A stretch of 64,000 nucleotides of DNA, from the NCBI RefSeq assembly GCF_000091045.1, contig NC_006670.1, forward strand, positions 895,001 to 959,000, read 5' to 3'. Made by a program: the position numbers and the translations under genes. Each line of letters begins with the position of its first letter. The stretch's first letter is position 1. The notes below the pieces were generated by a model. That model was given only the letters and a program-made list of their open reading frames with translations, had not been told where the DNA came from and did no database searches. Positions 23,739 through 37,506 of this stretch are shown piece by piece. This DNA comes from Cryptococcus deneoformans JEC21 (lineage: Eukaryota > Basidiomycota > Tremellomycetes > Tremellales > Cryptococcaceae).

Positions 23739-25483
23739 TCACAACTCCATATCATCCACACTGGTCTTCTCTTCTGCTTCCATAGTCTGCCTCACGGGCT
23801 CTGAACCAGCTCGTCTTCCTCTACGCTGAACGACCGTCCAGCCATCTTCCTCTTCCTCTTCTCTCACAATCTCTAGACTCCCGCTTCTCCCTGAATGAGG
23901 TTTTGAAGTGGTTGATGATGTTGAAGACGCAATTGTTTCAGGGTTAGAAGACAGCTTGCCCCTTTTGACAGGCCCAAGAGGGCTAACAAAGTCGAATTTA
24001 CCAGCTTTCACTTCCGACAGTAGCGTTGCGCTGCCGAAACTCGGAGGAGCCGTCTCATCACCAGAGGGTAGAATCTTGGGAGGTGTATAGGTGCGTCTCG
24101 AAGCGGGGCTGAGATCACTTACGAAAGCGTGAACGCGTCTCTTCTCCCTGGTTGGTGTCCTCCGAGGAGAGCTGGGGCGAATGGTATTGGACAGAGAGGG
24201 GCGAATATACGACGCCACAGATGAGGCAGCACTTCGAGGCGGGGTGCGTGGAAAGGTCGGAGTGGTTGGGCCAAAAATGGTCAAACAGGGGTCAGAGCTG
24301 GCGTTGACACTGTTTTCGTTACGCGGTACAGTGCGGCGCTTTTTTGGACAACCGAAAAGGGATCCCATCTCCTCTTCACAAGGATCGGCACATCCCTGAC
24401 TTTCATACACTGGCGTCGATGTCGATCTGGCCACTTCTCTCAGTCGTTTTTCCCTCTCTTCCGCGGTGGATCGAAGCTTTTCTACGCGTCTTTCGCCCAT
24501 GACCCAGTTAACTTGTTTATTCCATGCTTCTTTCTCGGCTTTGAATCTGGCTTTGGACTCTTCGTCAATGACACAAGGATGAAGACGATTATGGGCCGCC
24601 AGCGTTTCACGTGCCGACGCCAACATGTCAAACGTAGTCGGGTTGGCGGCGTGATGATAGGCACTTAGTAGGGCAGTGGAGGCCATTAAAGGAGGGTTCG
24701 CGCGGAGATGGAATGGGATGAGACGAGATTTGACGGTGATCGACCTGTGATAATTTAGCGCGAAGGTTGTTTTTGGATATGGTACAGGTTGACATACGGA
24801 GGCATATCTTCATTATAAATGCGGACTGGGAAGAAATGATTGCCTCTGGGGACGGTACGGCCTTGGAAAAAGATTTTCTTGTCGATAATCTATAGGACCG
24901 TCAGCATACAAGCCACTCTCTAGGCTTTCTTTTGGCACACCTTTGCAGGCCAGAGGCCGTCTTCAAAAGTGTCCACCAGGACAACGTCGCCAGCTTTCGG
25001 AGTCCATTTTCGCCACTCATGTTCTTCCTCGGGTGTTAAACTGTGGGTTACCACTGCACCTGGATATGAAGCGGGCAACGGTCTCCCATTGCTGTCTGCC
25101 CTCTCTCCCACTAACGGGGTAAGATTAACGGTCGCCGCTATGTAGGCTAAAGTCCACTTGCCTTGATTGCCATCCACACCATTCTGTTCCATTCCGTCGC
25201 GGTCAGCTTCCGCCGTGCCCTCTTTCACTTCCATTTTTTTCGCGCCACATGTCAGCTCGTCCATGCTCTTGATGACCCAGTATCTGCTGACAGCCTCCTC
25301 CCACCTGGCCTTGACGACACCGTCATTGAGTTTTACGCCAGCACATGCCTCGAACTTTGCGGCGACAGAGTTGAGGCGTGTGAAGGTGTCGCATACGAGG
25401 AGATCGAGGGCCGCGTCGAGGGAGGAGAGGGGGGGCGGGGGATTCGGGAGGTGGTCCGAGGGATTCGATTTGCGTTTTGGCAT
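23739..25483 (-). CDS. PWWP-domain chromatin protein
   Basis: The start is taken at MPKRKSNPSDHLP (25483); an ATG 16 codons earlier is possible. After a proline-rich stretch and a helical region (LDLLVCDTFTRLNSVAAKFEA) the PWWP core appears: KAGDVVLVDTFEDGLWPAKV, then after an intron IIDKKIFFQGRTVPRGNHFF, PVRIYNEDMPP, and after another intron SITVKSRLIPFHL. PWWP domains read methylated histone tails. The C-terminal half is long, basic and S/T/P-rich, with a helical part (EKEAWNKQVNWVMGERRVEKL) and no second domain I recognise. The target is unknown. It shares a divergent promoter with the DExH helicase gene. Confidence 0.83.
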
Positions 25484-25708
25484 TGGCGGGGGTGGCGGGG
25501 AAGGGCAGCATTCTTGGTCAGCGAGTATCAAGTAAAGCCCCCGTCGGATCCTTGCGGGGCCCCACCCACTCCCACCTTTTGAACGTCTTTTTTGTTCCTC
25601 CTTTCGTTCTTCGTCCCCCTGCGTGATCCGTCCACTTCCAGCCTCTAATTATCCACTAGTCCCCACTAGCTCCTTACTAGCCCGCCCGCCACTCCGCCGC
25701 CCTTGCCC
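25484..25708. promoter_or_regulatory. Divergent promoter between PWWP and DExH helicase genes
   Basis: 225 bp between opposed start codons, C-rich on the plus strand near the helicase ATG. Confidence 0.5.
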
Positions 25709-28700
25709 ATGGCGAAGAAAAAGCTCTCCCTCAAGCGTAAGCCACACCCCGGCGTCCCCCGCTGACCGCCAGCCCAGAACAGGGGCTTTGCAACCACTTC
25801 CCTCCCCAAAAAGGCGGCCCCGCCACCTGCTCCACCACCCGCGGACTCCCCGCCCGCCCCGCCACCCCAGGCCCCCCCGTCCTCCTCGCCACCTCCCGCC
25901 GACTGGGAGCACGAGGAAGGTGCGGAGGAAGCCGCCCTCCAGAGTCTCGTCGACAGGCTGCAGGACAAGGCTGAAAAGGAAGTCGCCCGCATAGTAAAGG
26001 TACGATCATGCCCTCCACCAAAAATGCAGATCTTACAGCCATGATGTTCAGGCCATTGAATACGACTCTCGTCTGGCAGCCTCGTTCCCCAAGCTTGATA
26101 TCAACCAGGCCATCCGAGATACCGCCCTTGAGTTGGCATTGGAGGAAGAGAAAGCAGCCTGCCAAGGTGAATGGCATCCAAGACACGCAGAAAGAATCTC
26201 ACTGAACGACCTTTCGCAGATACCGATCATCCTCCCGTCGTGACCTTTCCATCGACCACCGTTTCAGACTCAGATAAAGGACTGTTGCGGTACTTTGTCG
26301 CTTATCACGTTCTTCAAAATCTCGGCTTCCGACAAGAGAGGATTGAGCAATGCCTCCTACAAGGTATAAAAGAGGGAGAGGGCTGGGAAGAAGCTCTTGA
26401 ATGGGTGTGTCTGGTCGGCAAAAGGCTTTCATTACTGACAAATGTTACAGATGTGGTTGCATCTCAGCGAGGATGAGTGCCTCCAACGAGGAGAGTATGA
26501 AAGGACAACCGGTACGCTTTGCTAGGTGAAGGAATGGACTGACCTTGATTTTCAATTTTTTAGAGCCCAGTATAACTGAGAATCAGGAATCACTCGTTCC
26601 CGCCATTGAACCGGACGTTGAACCTATCGCTCAGCCCGCGCAGTCTTCAAGACCCACACGAACCGCACTGCAGGCCACTGACGCCAGCACCGAAGCTCGC
26701 ACCACGGCCCACAAATCACTATTTCAAAGTCAAGATACATCGGATACCGAGTCTGACTCTGGAACTGAAGACGAATACCACATCAACGAGCAATGGGCAA
26801 AATTGCAGTTGGAACTTGATACCCTTCGTATGGCGTCTGGAGAAGGGAAAAAAGGTAAAAAGGGAAAGGGTAACCAAGTCATACTGGAAACGCCGGAGAT
26901 AAGAAGGCTCAAGGACAAGATTGGCAAAGTGGAAAAGGAGTACATGTTTACTCGCAAGAATGCCGGTGCGTTCCTTACAAACCTTTATGTGCATCCATTC
27001 TAACTTACATGTAGATGCTATACTCAAAGTTTTGAGAAATCAAAGAGATGTCGCAGCCATTGCCGCCAAGTTCAAGGGCGCTTCCATTCAGGACGCTGAT
27101 CAGACCGAAACCGATTCTCCTTCGGGAAATACTCAAGGTGATTCGATTGTAGAGGAAAAGACTAACCTTATGGATGGGTCGTCTGACGAGGAGGGAGATC
27201 TTTTTGGTGGTATGCTGGACGAGCCCACTACTCTCCCCGGTACACCGGCTGAAACATCGACTTCAACACACATTACAGTCCGATCCATGCCCATCCCAAA
27301 GCAAATGTCATTTGCTGGTACCATTCCGAAAAACGTTCTCAAAGCAGCCCTCGCCAAACAGACAAAGCAGGTTGTCATATCGTATGTCAACTTATCTGGT
27401 GCCAGTCGCGCCGCAAGGGCTGGCCTGGAAATTGGTTGGCAAGGAGGTGGAAGGAAGGTCTGGAAGATGGATGATATTGCTTGTGATGATATGGTTGAGG
27501 CGGAGAACTATGTGTCGACACTCGCACTCTCGGATTTAGAGGCAGAAAAAACCGTTGCAGGAGTTAACTGGAGGACAATGCCGCCCTCATACAGAGAATT
27601 ATGGGAAGAGCTGAAGGTGAAGAGGCAAGAAAGAGAGGACGAAAGTAGAAGGGGCATTTGGAAGATGATTAAGGGCATATGGGATAAGAAGGCCGTTGAA
27701 GCGACTGCAGAGAAGAACGACACGTCAAAACCTAGCACTAGCAATACTCCGATTGACCCACCTGCGAGGCCGGCGAAAGAGAAGGAAGACGTCATTATTC
27801 AAAAGCTTCAAGATGATTTTGCCAAACGAAAAGAGTCATCAGCGTACCAGACAATGCTTACTCAGCGCAACACACTTCCGATCGCTTCATTCCGTGATCA
27901 AATCATTTCCACTTTGGACACCAATCAGATCTTGGTGTTTAGCGGTGAGACTGGTTGCGGTAAATCTACTCAACTACCGTCCTTCATCCTCGAAGACCAA
28001 CTGGCCAGGGGAAAGCCTTGTAAAATAGTCGTGACCGAGCCTCGACGTATCAGTGCTATTTCCTTGGCTCAACGAGTATCCCAGGAACTGGGCGATGCCC
28101 CAGGTGCGGTTGGCACCTCATCCTCGCTTGTTGGCTACAGCATTCGTCTGGAATCGAAAACTTCGGCCAATACTCGTCTGTCATTCGTGACGAATGGTAT
28201 TGCACTTCGTATGCTTGAGTCTGGTTCCAGCGGTAGTTCCAGAGGCACCGCATTTGACGAAGTCACACATATCATCGTGGACGAAGTCCATGAACGTTCA
28301 ATCGAGTCAGACTTTTTGCTCATCGTTTTGAAGAATCTTTGTGAAGCAAGGAAAGATCTCAAGGTTGTTTTAATGTCAGCCACCGTAGATGCTGAGAAAA
28401 TTTCGGCCTTTTTCGGAGGTTGCCCTTTCATGTCCGTACCTGGAAGAACGTTCCCTGTCACTGTGCAATATCTTGAAGACGCTGTTGAGCTCGCTGGGTG
28501 GCACATCGACGGATCTTCTCCATATGCCATTCGAGGCAAGAAATTCAAGCCAGCGAGTCAAATGGTGGAGTGGAACGAAGAAGGGGCTAAATCTGATTCG
28601 GATCCAGACGATGAAGACGAGGAAACAGCGTTTAACCCTGCAAAGCTGTCGTCAAACAAGTACTCTGCTCAGACAGTCGACACTATCAATATTCTGGATT

Positions 28701-30914
28701 CTCGATTAATTCCATATGATCTCATCGTCTTGCTGCTCGAGAAGATTTGCTTTGAAGCTGCCGATTATGTGCCCTTTTCTCAGGCAACTTTGGTATTCAT
28801 GCCGGGCCTGGCTGAAATTAGAAAGCTGAACGACATGCTGCTCGCCCATCCAAAATTCGGCAGTACGGACTTTGTGGTGTGGCCTTTACATTCCAGTATT
28901 TCTTCCGAGGGGCAGAGTGCGGTATTCAAGAGGCCTCCGGAAGGAGTGAGGAAGATTGTAATCTGTGAGTCATAGTTGTGAATTGTTGAATTTCACTAAC
29001 TTTTCTGATCTAGCTACCAACATTGCAGGTGAGGACAACAAAAAGTCTCCAATGACAAGCGCATTCTAACCTGATTCTTTTCCCAGAAACTGGTGTTACC
29101 ATCCCAGATATCACATGCGTTATCGACACAGGAAAGCAGCGTGAAATGCGGTGAGTTTTATCCACAACCGTTTCTTCCCAGAAATTCATTATGATGTTCT
29201 TTAGCTATGACGAGAAGCGACAGCTTTCGCGATTTGTCGAATCGTATGTTGCAAGAAGCAACGCTAAACAACGTCGCGGACGAGCCGGTCGTGTTCAGGA
29301 AGGCCTTGCGTTCCATTTGTTCACCAAGGCCAGACATGATACGCAGGCAGGTTTATTTGAAATTACTATCAGGAAAATTCGGCTTATTCATTGTAGCTTC
29401 CTGATCATCCTATTCCCGAGATGCTTAGGCTCTCTCTCCAAGACCTTGCTCTTCGTATCAAAATTCTCAAAGTACCTCTCGGCAAGACTGTTGAATCTGT
29501 CTTGTTGCAGGCGCTTGATCCGCCTTCGTCGATCAACATTCAACGTGCTATCGCTTCTCTAGTTGAGGTCAAAGCGCTCACGCCAAATGAGGAGATCACA
29601 CCCTTAGGACGGCTACTTTCCAAACTCCCCATGGACGTCCATCTCGGAAAGTTTCTACTTGTGGCCGCTATGCTTGGATGCCTAGACCCGGCTTTGACAA
29701 TTGCAGCAACGTTAAACTCCAAAAGCCCATTTGTGACTCCGTTTGGCTTTGAGTCGCAGGCCAGAGCTGCTAAGCGGAGTTTTGCCATTGGTAGGTCTGG
29801 ATGTGTTAAGCATGTAAATTTTCGTAGCTCAGTCGAGACTTTTCTTTTTAGGAAATAACGACTTTTTCACTATTGCAAACGTCTTTGCAAGCTGGAGAAG
29901 AGCTTCTGACAATCCCCACTTTGTGAGAACTTTTTGTAAGAAAAACTTTGTATCTCATCAGGTCTGTCATATATCTCTCAATCTATGACTTTTATGTTGA
30001 AATACTGATTTTGCGGATATAGAACCTGCAACAAATTGAGGAACTCAGACAGCAACTTCTTGCGTAAGTTTACTCGGCTAGTATTGATATGAAGTCCCGA
30101 CACTCATGGGTGCATATAGATACCTCATTGATACATCTTTTGTCGATGCTACGCCTGCTCAGAGGCAGGCGATCAGCCAGTGAGTGCCAAGTGATGACTT
30201 CCAGTGCGAGCATAAGATTAATCGAAGTCGGATTTCAGGGGCCGCTTCTCTCGTGGCGTGCGAACCAAATTTGTTCCTGTGCCTCCGGAATTGAACATCA
30301 ATGGAGAGGATCTGAAAGTAGTTGGAGCGGCCCTGGTTTCCGGTCTGTACCCCAAACTGCTAGCTCTCGATGCTTCTGGCGGCATGAAAACCATAACAAA
30401 CCAGCAACCAGTCGCAATTGTACGTTGTTTGTGCACTTCACGTGGACTGCAAAAATCTGACAGCAATCACAGCACCCAAGTTCCGTCAACTTTAAAGTTC
30501 ACAAGGGCGAGTTTGGTTCAAATTATCTGGCATACTTTACCATCATGCATTCCAAGAGATTGTATGCCTGGGAAACGGGACCAGTGGACGACGCGGCGCT
30601 GGCGTTGCTATGTGGTGATATTGCAGACTTCAAGGTATGTCATGGTCCGTTGTTGTTGTAATAGAGGACTGACTTTTAGCCACGGACAGGTATCAGCGTC
30701 CTCATTCATTCTTGACAGGAAGATCAAATACAGCTTGTCGCCCAAGACGTCCATCGCTATCAAACTGATTCGAGAGCAATTTTATCAGGTAATGTCATTG
30801 CGCTTTAGAGGAAAGAAACTGTCAGACAACCAACAAAGATGGTTTGAGCTTGGTCTCAAGTGTCTCGCAGCTGGACTGCAAGACGAGGAGGCGGCGAAAA
30901 TTTGTGTGGTATAG
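25709..30914 (+). CDS. DExH-box RNA helicase, DHX29/YLR419W type
   Basis: Large ATP-dependent RNA helicase. After a K/A/P-rich N-terminus comes a UBA-like helical segment (RYFVAYHVLQNLGFRQERIEQ ... WEEALEWMWLHL). An acidic, charged middle region is followed by the helicase core: motif I SGETGCGKSTQLPSF, Ia VVTEPRRISAISLA, motif II VDEVHERSIESDF, motif III LMSATVDAEK, and motif VI QRRGRAGRV. The HA2 region (ITPLGRLLSKLPMDVHLGKFLL) and the C-terminal OB-fold region follow. The large central exon runs from about 27015 to 28963, and the 3' half is cut by many short introns. Relatives act in translation initiation on structured leaders; that role is by homology. Stop TAG at 30912-30914. Confidence 0.9.
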
Positions 30915-31111
30915 AATATGTAGCACGTTTTTCACAGTTCCGCAATACAACGATGCATTGTAGCATGACATTGGGATGAGTTTCATTCCAACTAATATTC
31001 ACGTGTACAATGGAAGTTCTACAGCTACAGAGATCATTACAATAGTTCGTTTTAACAGTATTCTGATCTATCCTACGATGTACGGCTAAATCGACAAAAA
31101 GTTCTGAAAGA

Positions 31112-31781
31112 CTATGATTTCTCCTTGCCTTTGCCAGTTCCATTCGGTTGTACGTCGTACTTGTTGGGCTTATGGGCATGGTCCGAATGGTCACACTTAT
31201 GAGAATGGTGATGTCGACGTGGCTTCCGCAATGGTCTGTCTCAGACAATGGTGCATCAGCAAATCGCTTTGAGACACGGAGCAAATGCGCTAACCTGGCA
31301 CGACCATCGCCAGCTCCGCCGTCCGATTCTGAGCTCTCCTCCTCTTCCACATTTGGGTCGTCCTTCAGTCTATGACGATGACTGTTACTACCTCTGGAAG
31401 GACGGCGATCCGTTTCTGAAGATGATCCATCCGATGACGATTCATCTGAAGATGATTCGTCAAATGCCCGTGGCTTGTGATAAATGCAGCATACTGTTCA
31501 TGGTTAGTGAATGGCGGGTCTGTTGGCCAAGGCCCCGGTCACGAGTCGTTCGATGGATCTCGAGCAAGGGCAGGCAGCGGATAGGACTCACTCTTGGACT
31601 TTTTCTTTCCGAGACCCTCATTATCAACTGTCTCTTCTGTCCACACGACGCGGCGCTCTGTTGAAGCGCCTGCTCTGAGATGGAGGACGGTTTGGGGCGG
31701 AGTGTCTGTGGGAGTAGTATGTGTCTGGGTGAGGGTGAGGGTGGATGTGCGGGAGGGCGGGGAGCGTTGTGCTGTGGACAT
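31112..31781 (-). CDS. YPI1: Type 1 protein phosphatase inhibitor
   Basis: Binds and regulates the PP1 catalytic subunit (GLC7). Three exons carry the whole family core: TVLHLRAGASTERRVVWTEE with the RVxW docking motif, TVDNEGLGKKKSK, and across the intron ICCIYHKPRAFDESSSDESS. The C-terminus is Asp/Ser-rich, then His-rich (RRHHHSHKCDHSDHAHK) and ends NGTGKGKEKS. The His/Cys-rich tail may bind metal. It is divergent from HEM2 with 155 bp between starts. Confidence 0.93.
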
Positions 31782-33274
<1,493 letters not shown>

Positions 33275-33452
33275 CCTGCTGGATTTTTTTCCGACGTCGT
33301 ATAATAGGGCTGCATAGTCATTAAAGATGCAAAAATCCTAGGTGAATGTCAGGGAGGGAAAATGGTACATTTTTGTTCAGGCATGGTACAATGAGAGCTC
33401 CGAAATACAAAGATGCCGCATACTATTGATTTCTATGATCAAGCCATTCGCT

Positions 33453-36400
33453 TTACAACAAAGATTTTACTCCTCGTATAGTTTCTAAAACCACATCCGT
33501 GTTTTCTGAGCCGTCTCCTTCATCTCCTCCTTCCATGGATAATCCCCCGGGCATCAGGCGACGGAAAGTGTTTTGCATCATCGACTGCAATTCTCCAAGC
33601 TCCCTTAGAGACTGTATCAAGCCATCAAGCTTTGCAGCTCTTGAATGGCCGAATAAGGGTTGAATTACTTCGCCTTCAATCTCAGCAGAGACACCGATAA
33701 TTTTGGACAATAAAAGCGCAAGATTGCCTTTTAAGATTGACGCCAAGGGCTACATTATAGAAAATCGGTTAGTGTCACTCATTACAATAACTGTGAACTT
33801 GTAACGCACATCATCGTTGCTATTGGAATACTGGTTATACAAATGTGCGAAGTGCAGCCCTAATGGAAGAGCTGAGGTACAGCGGCAGCGGCGCAGACAA
33901 GCATGTACCCCAGCACAGTCACTTTGGATATCTACATTTCCAGGTTAAATGAGCTGATAGCCGAAGCGCAGTTTAAAATCGTTCTGCTCACTTGTATGGG
34001 CAATTTTAAACGCGAAGCTCTTATCTGCCAAAACAGATGTAGTGAACAGGGCCAGCGCATAGCATAGCAGTTCTTCTTCTGAGATCTCTGGCTCATTAAT
34101 GCTGGGTCTGGTCACTTTTGCTCCTTCTTCCTTTTCCAACACAGTCCTCTGACCTGTCAAATACTTTTCATGGGCGTCTTTCGCATTTCTGACAAGGTCG
34201 ACTCGTTTTAAGATGACTCGCGCCAAACAGATCGGTCCAGCCTCACATTCCATGACTGCGATAGCCCATTGCCCTGATGCAGTTCCAAGTTGAGCCAGGA
34301 TTTGCACAGCATGTAAAGAACACCATGACGCTAAAAGCCAAATATCAGCTTCGGTTCATAGGGATACCAGGGTTCTGGAGTACCTTCCGAACGGTTGCTA
34401 TCATGGGTTAAGGCAAGATGGGTAGTAGCTAATGTAATGTCAACTAGAACCTGAGCTACTTCCTGCGGGCTGTTGAGTAGTTCCTCTCGTAATGTTGAGG
34501 AGTGTTCTGTTAAAGAAAGGATAGCGCGAAGGCAATGATCCAGATAGCCCAAATCCAAAGATCGCTCATCGGGTTGCAAGTCCTGCAAGTTTTGAGTATT
34601 ACATGAGGACCAAAACTTTTTTAAAAGAATTGTATCACTTACCAAACCCTTTTCATAAAGATCAAAATGATCACTGACGCCTTTTATTTCTTCTTTCAAG
34701 ACTTCCAACATATTTGTCAAAGCCTTTTCCTTTTCGAAATCGATTCCTGTAGCAGCCCACATTGTGCTTTGGCAGATTGCATTCAGAACACAGGAAGCCC
34801 AGTATCGTGTTGAAGACTAATGAACAATAATAATGCTTAGTATCCCCGAGTGGAAAGGAATGCTTATACTCACCCTGGAAATCTTCCAATTGTCTTTCAA
34901 CTTCTCACATATTGTGCGCAATTTTGAGATCTTTTCGTATGAATGAGCTCAGACAAATGAAACTCTGGACATGAAGGCAATGACATACAGAGTTGGTAAT
35001 TTTTGGTTTATATGAAAGGTCCAATGGGCCTTCACGGGCTTTTATCAGTTTCAAAAGAAGAGAGACACTTTTCTGAGAGTCATTATGCACAACATATTCC
35101 AAACCTGATCCGGAAACGAAGAGGATGCACAAGAACACGAGGCATGCCGACTCCATTACCTGCAAGAAGTGAGCCGTGAGACATTGTTAAATGGGAAGGG
35201 TGGACGCACTTCATCTTCGCCTGCACCAGTAAAACAATCCCATGCTTTGTCAACTTGACCGCAGATTTTCATTTTGCTCAGCCAATATTCATCTAACATA
35301 TTTTGAAGTATATCCATCGCACTACGACGTTGGGTCAGCAGGAAATACAAGTGTCACGTATGCATTTACCTGGAGCGCTGGAACGATTTATTAGCAGCCG
35401 GGTCCGATATACCATCAAAAAGGTAGCCTAATTCGTCGATGAAGCGTCGATTCTCGCCTCTAGACCTCATGTCAGACACGGTCTCCGGCGCCCTAGCCTG
35501 GAGCATATCTTGTAGCAGACTAGCGGAACGGCTTGTATGCTGGATGGTGTTATCAACCTCATACCGCTGCCTCAATTCCACATAGCTAGCCTGTAGCTGA
35601 GACTCATCTCCTTGACTCATAGTGTCATACGACGACTGATCCCCGTCTTCAGGCCCCCGCGAAAGTTCAACCAGAATCGTCCGAACTTTACCATATGTTT
35701 TTTTGGCTCTTCCTCCCGACCCTGGATGCTGCATGATTTGAGGATGCACAGCAAAAGCAGAGTCTATGTCCACACCTTGAGGGCTAGGCTCTGCGGGAGA
35801 ACTGGGCATTGATTGCGTCCTTCGTAAAGCTGAACGTGGCGGGGTTGACGGAGCAGTCACTATCCGCGAACTTGCGGGGCCAGCTTCATGGTCGTCCCTT
35901 CTATCTTGTTTTGACGGTGTAGATGGCTCTGAGACACCTAAGCTCTGAGTTTTGGTAAGCATACGGCGCAGACCCCCGGCTCTTGCTGAAGAAGTCGCAT
36001 GGAAGCCCCCAGAGGAAGGAGGAACAGGTTGAAGATCTCCACTTTTGACGGATGCATGAGAACTCGCGCCGGAGGAGAAACCAGAGAATAGCTCTGATAT
36101 CTCCCTGCGATTAACAAGTGAAGGTGAGAGTGGACGACCGCAGTTTCTAGTCGTATATCGATTTGAAGCTGGGGCCGAAGATTCAGATGAAAGGATGGGG
36201 GATTCACTTGACGCGCCTGAGCCGTGATTGTACTGTTGCGTCCTCGCCCTGGCCATCAGGCGAGGTCGTGTCCAGCCACTTTTGAGACGTTCTGGTTCAA
36301 ATACGGCTGTTCCTTTCACTTGTGGGGACGGCGAGGTGGATCTGCTGGGAGGCGTGGGTGATCTGCTGGGAGGCGTGGGTGAGAGAGAAGAGGTGATATG

Positions 36401-36715
36401 GACAGCGCTGTCGTTGGCTTGATTTTGTGGTTGGGTGTCATTTGATAAGTTCCTGCTTCTCTCTTTGTTCCCAGGACTACCAATTTCTACATTCCTCCGT
36501 TTGGACCTGGAAAGATGTAATTCATCTTCTCCATGACCGTTATCTGAGAAATCAACATCAGGTGTCTCCGAACGTTCCCATTCCGTAGCCCCAATTTTCC
36601 TCTTCTCTTTATGCGCATTTGAACGCCGACCGTAAGTTCTTCTGGCGAGCTTTGTCGAAGTAACCGCGACGCGATTGATGTCTGATAAGGGCGCGGTAGG
36701 GCTGGATGAGTGCAT
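33453..36715 (-). CDS. WAPL-domain cohesin release factor
   Basis: The 5' exon codes for about 450 residues of disordered, S/P/R-rich sequence beginning MHSSSPTAPLSDINRVAV, with RTYGRRSN-type text and a 21-bp tandem duplication at about 36341-36382 coding for PTPPSRS repeats. The WAPL domain starts near SRGENRRFIDELGYLFDGIS, then RSSAMDILQNMLDEYWL and KMKICGQVDKAWDCF, matching the 'G..RRF.D...YLLDG....RSSALELA.K' pattern. Further helical exons follow to VLETIRGVKSLL. WAPL opens the cohesin ring with PDS5. About ten exons; the middle introns were not all checked. Confidence 0.85.
36341..36382. repeat. 21-bp tandem duplication in the WAPL gene
   Basis: Two perfect adjacent copies of a 21-bp unit (TCTGCTGGGAGGCGTGGGTG plus A) within the disordered N-terminal exon; the reading frame is kept. 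Confidence 0.8.
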
Positions 36716-37297
36716 GCCGAAAATAGTCGAAGTGAAGGAGAATGTGTTCGAGTGCTGGAGTGTGGAAGGCGGCTGGACTTATGATAAGACTATGGTAATT
36801 CCTGCGGGCTGATGGGGCTGGCTGGGTGAGGAGTTGAAACGAGTGTCTTGTTGCGAAATAAATGCATTTATCAAATCGCGGAACTCGGAAACTAAGCAAA
36901 CGCAAGAGACGCGTCAGATGTCAACCGGAGAACACCAACCCCATATAAAGAGAAAAAAATGAAACGAAAATGCAGCCACTTATCCATGGATTTTATGTAT
37001 GGTGGGAATACGCTGTGGTTTGTTTTCTTCACATAAGACACGAGGACATCGGATGGTGGGGATGATAGCACTGTTTCCCAATCAACTATGTACATGTCAC
37101 ATAAATTATCGATTAAGAAGGGAGAACAGATTCGTCATTGTTGTTAGCGCATCGGTCATCATCCTCAAGATCTGACATCCTGCACTCATGTCAAGGTCCC
37201 CCCTACAGGGTTGGACGTTGTTATCTTTCGACTGCCCTTGTAAAATTACCTAAAGTGGAAGTAGAGGGGTGTCCGAAGTGAAACCCCAATCTGAAGC

Positions 37298-37498
37298 TGC
37301 TGTTTTTGCTTCCAGGCATATGCTCCTCTTTGACACGCAGATGGAGGAGGGTGTAAGTGCAGAGCATTATACTCATCTATATTCCATGCATAGGCTCTAT
37401 TCAGTTGCCATGCATAAGCTGTATACATATTCAGCTCCAATTGTGCTTCCATGCATAATAAACATTGGATTATGGCACATAATGCATGTGAGGTAGTG
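37298..37498 (+). mobile_element. LTR retroelement fragment next to the TOP2 stop
   Basis: Positions 37298-37351 match the internal end of the complete gypsy element of this window (its text beside 57647, read in the sense direction), including the purine tract ATGGAGGAGGG. At 37352 an LTR begins with TGTAAGTGCAGAGC, the same start as the other LTRs here. Homology to the complete element's LTR goes on through CATAAGCTGTAT, ATATTCAGC and GATTATG to about 37492. It is thus the 3' end of a related plus-sense element, cut off just short of the TOP2 stop codon at 37507. Confidence 0.75.
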
Positions 37499-37506
37499 AT
37501 AATTGG

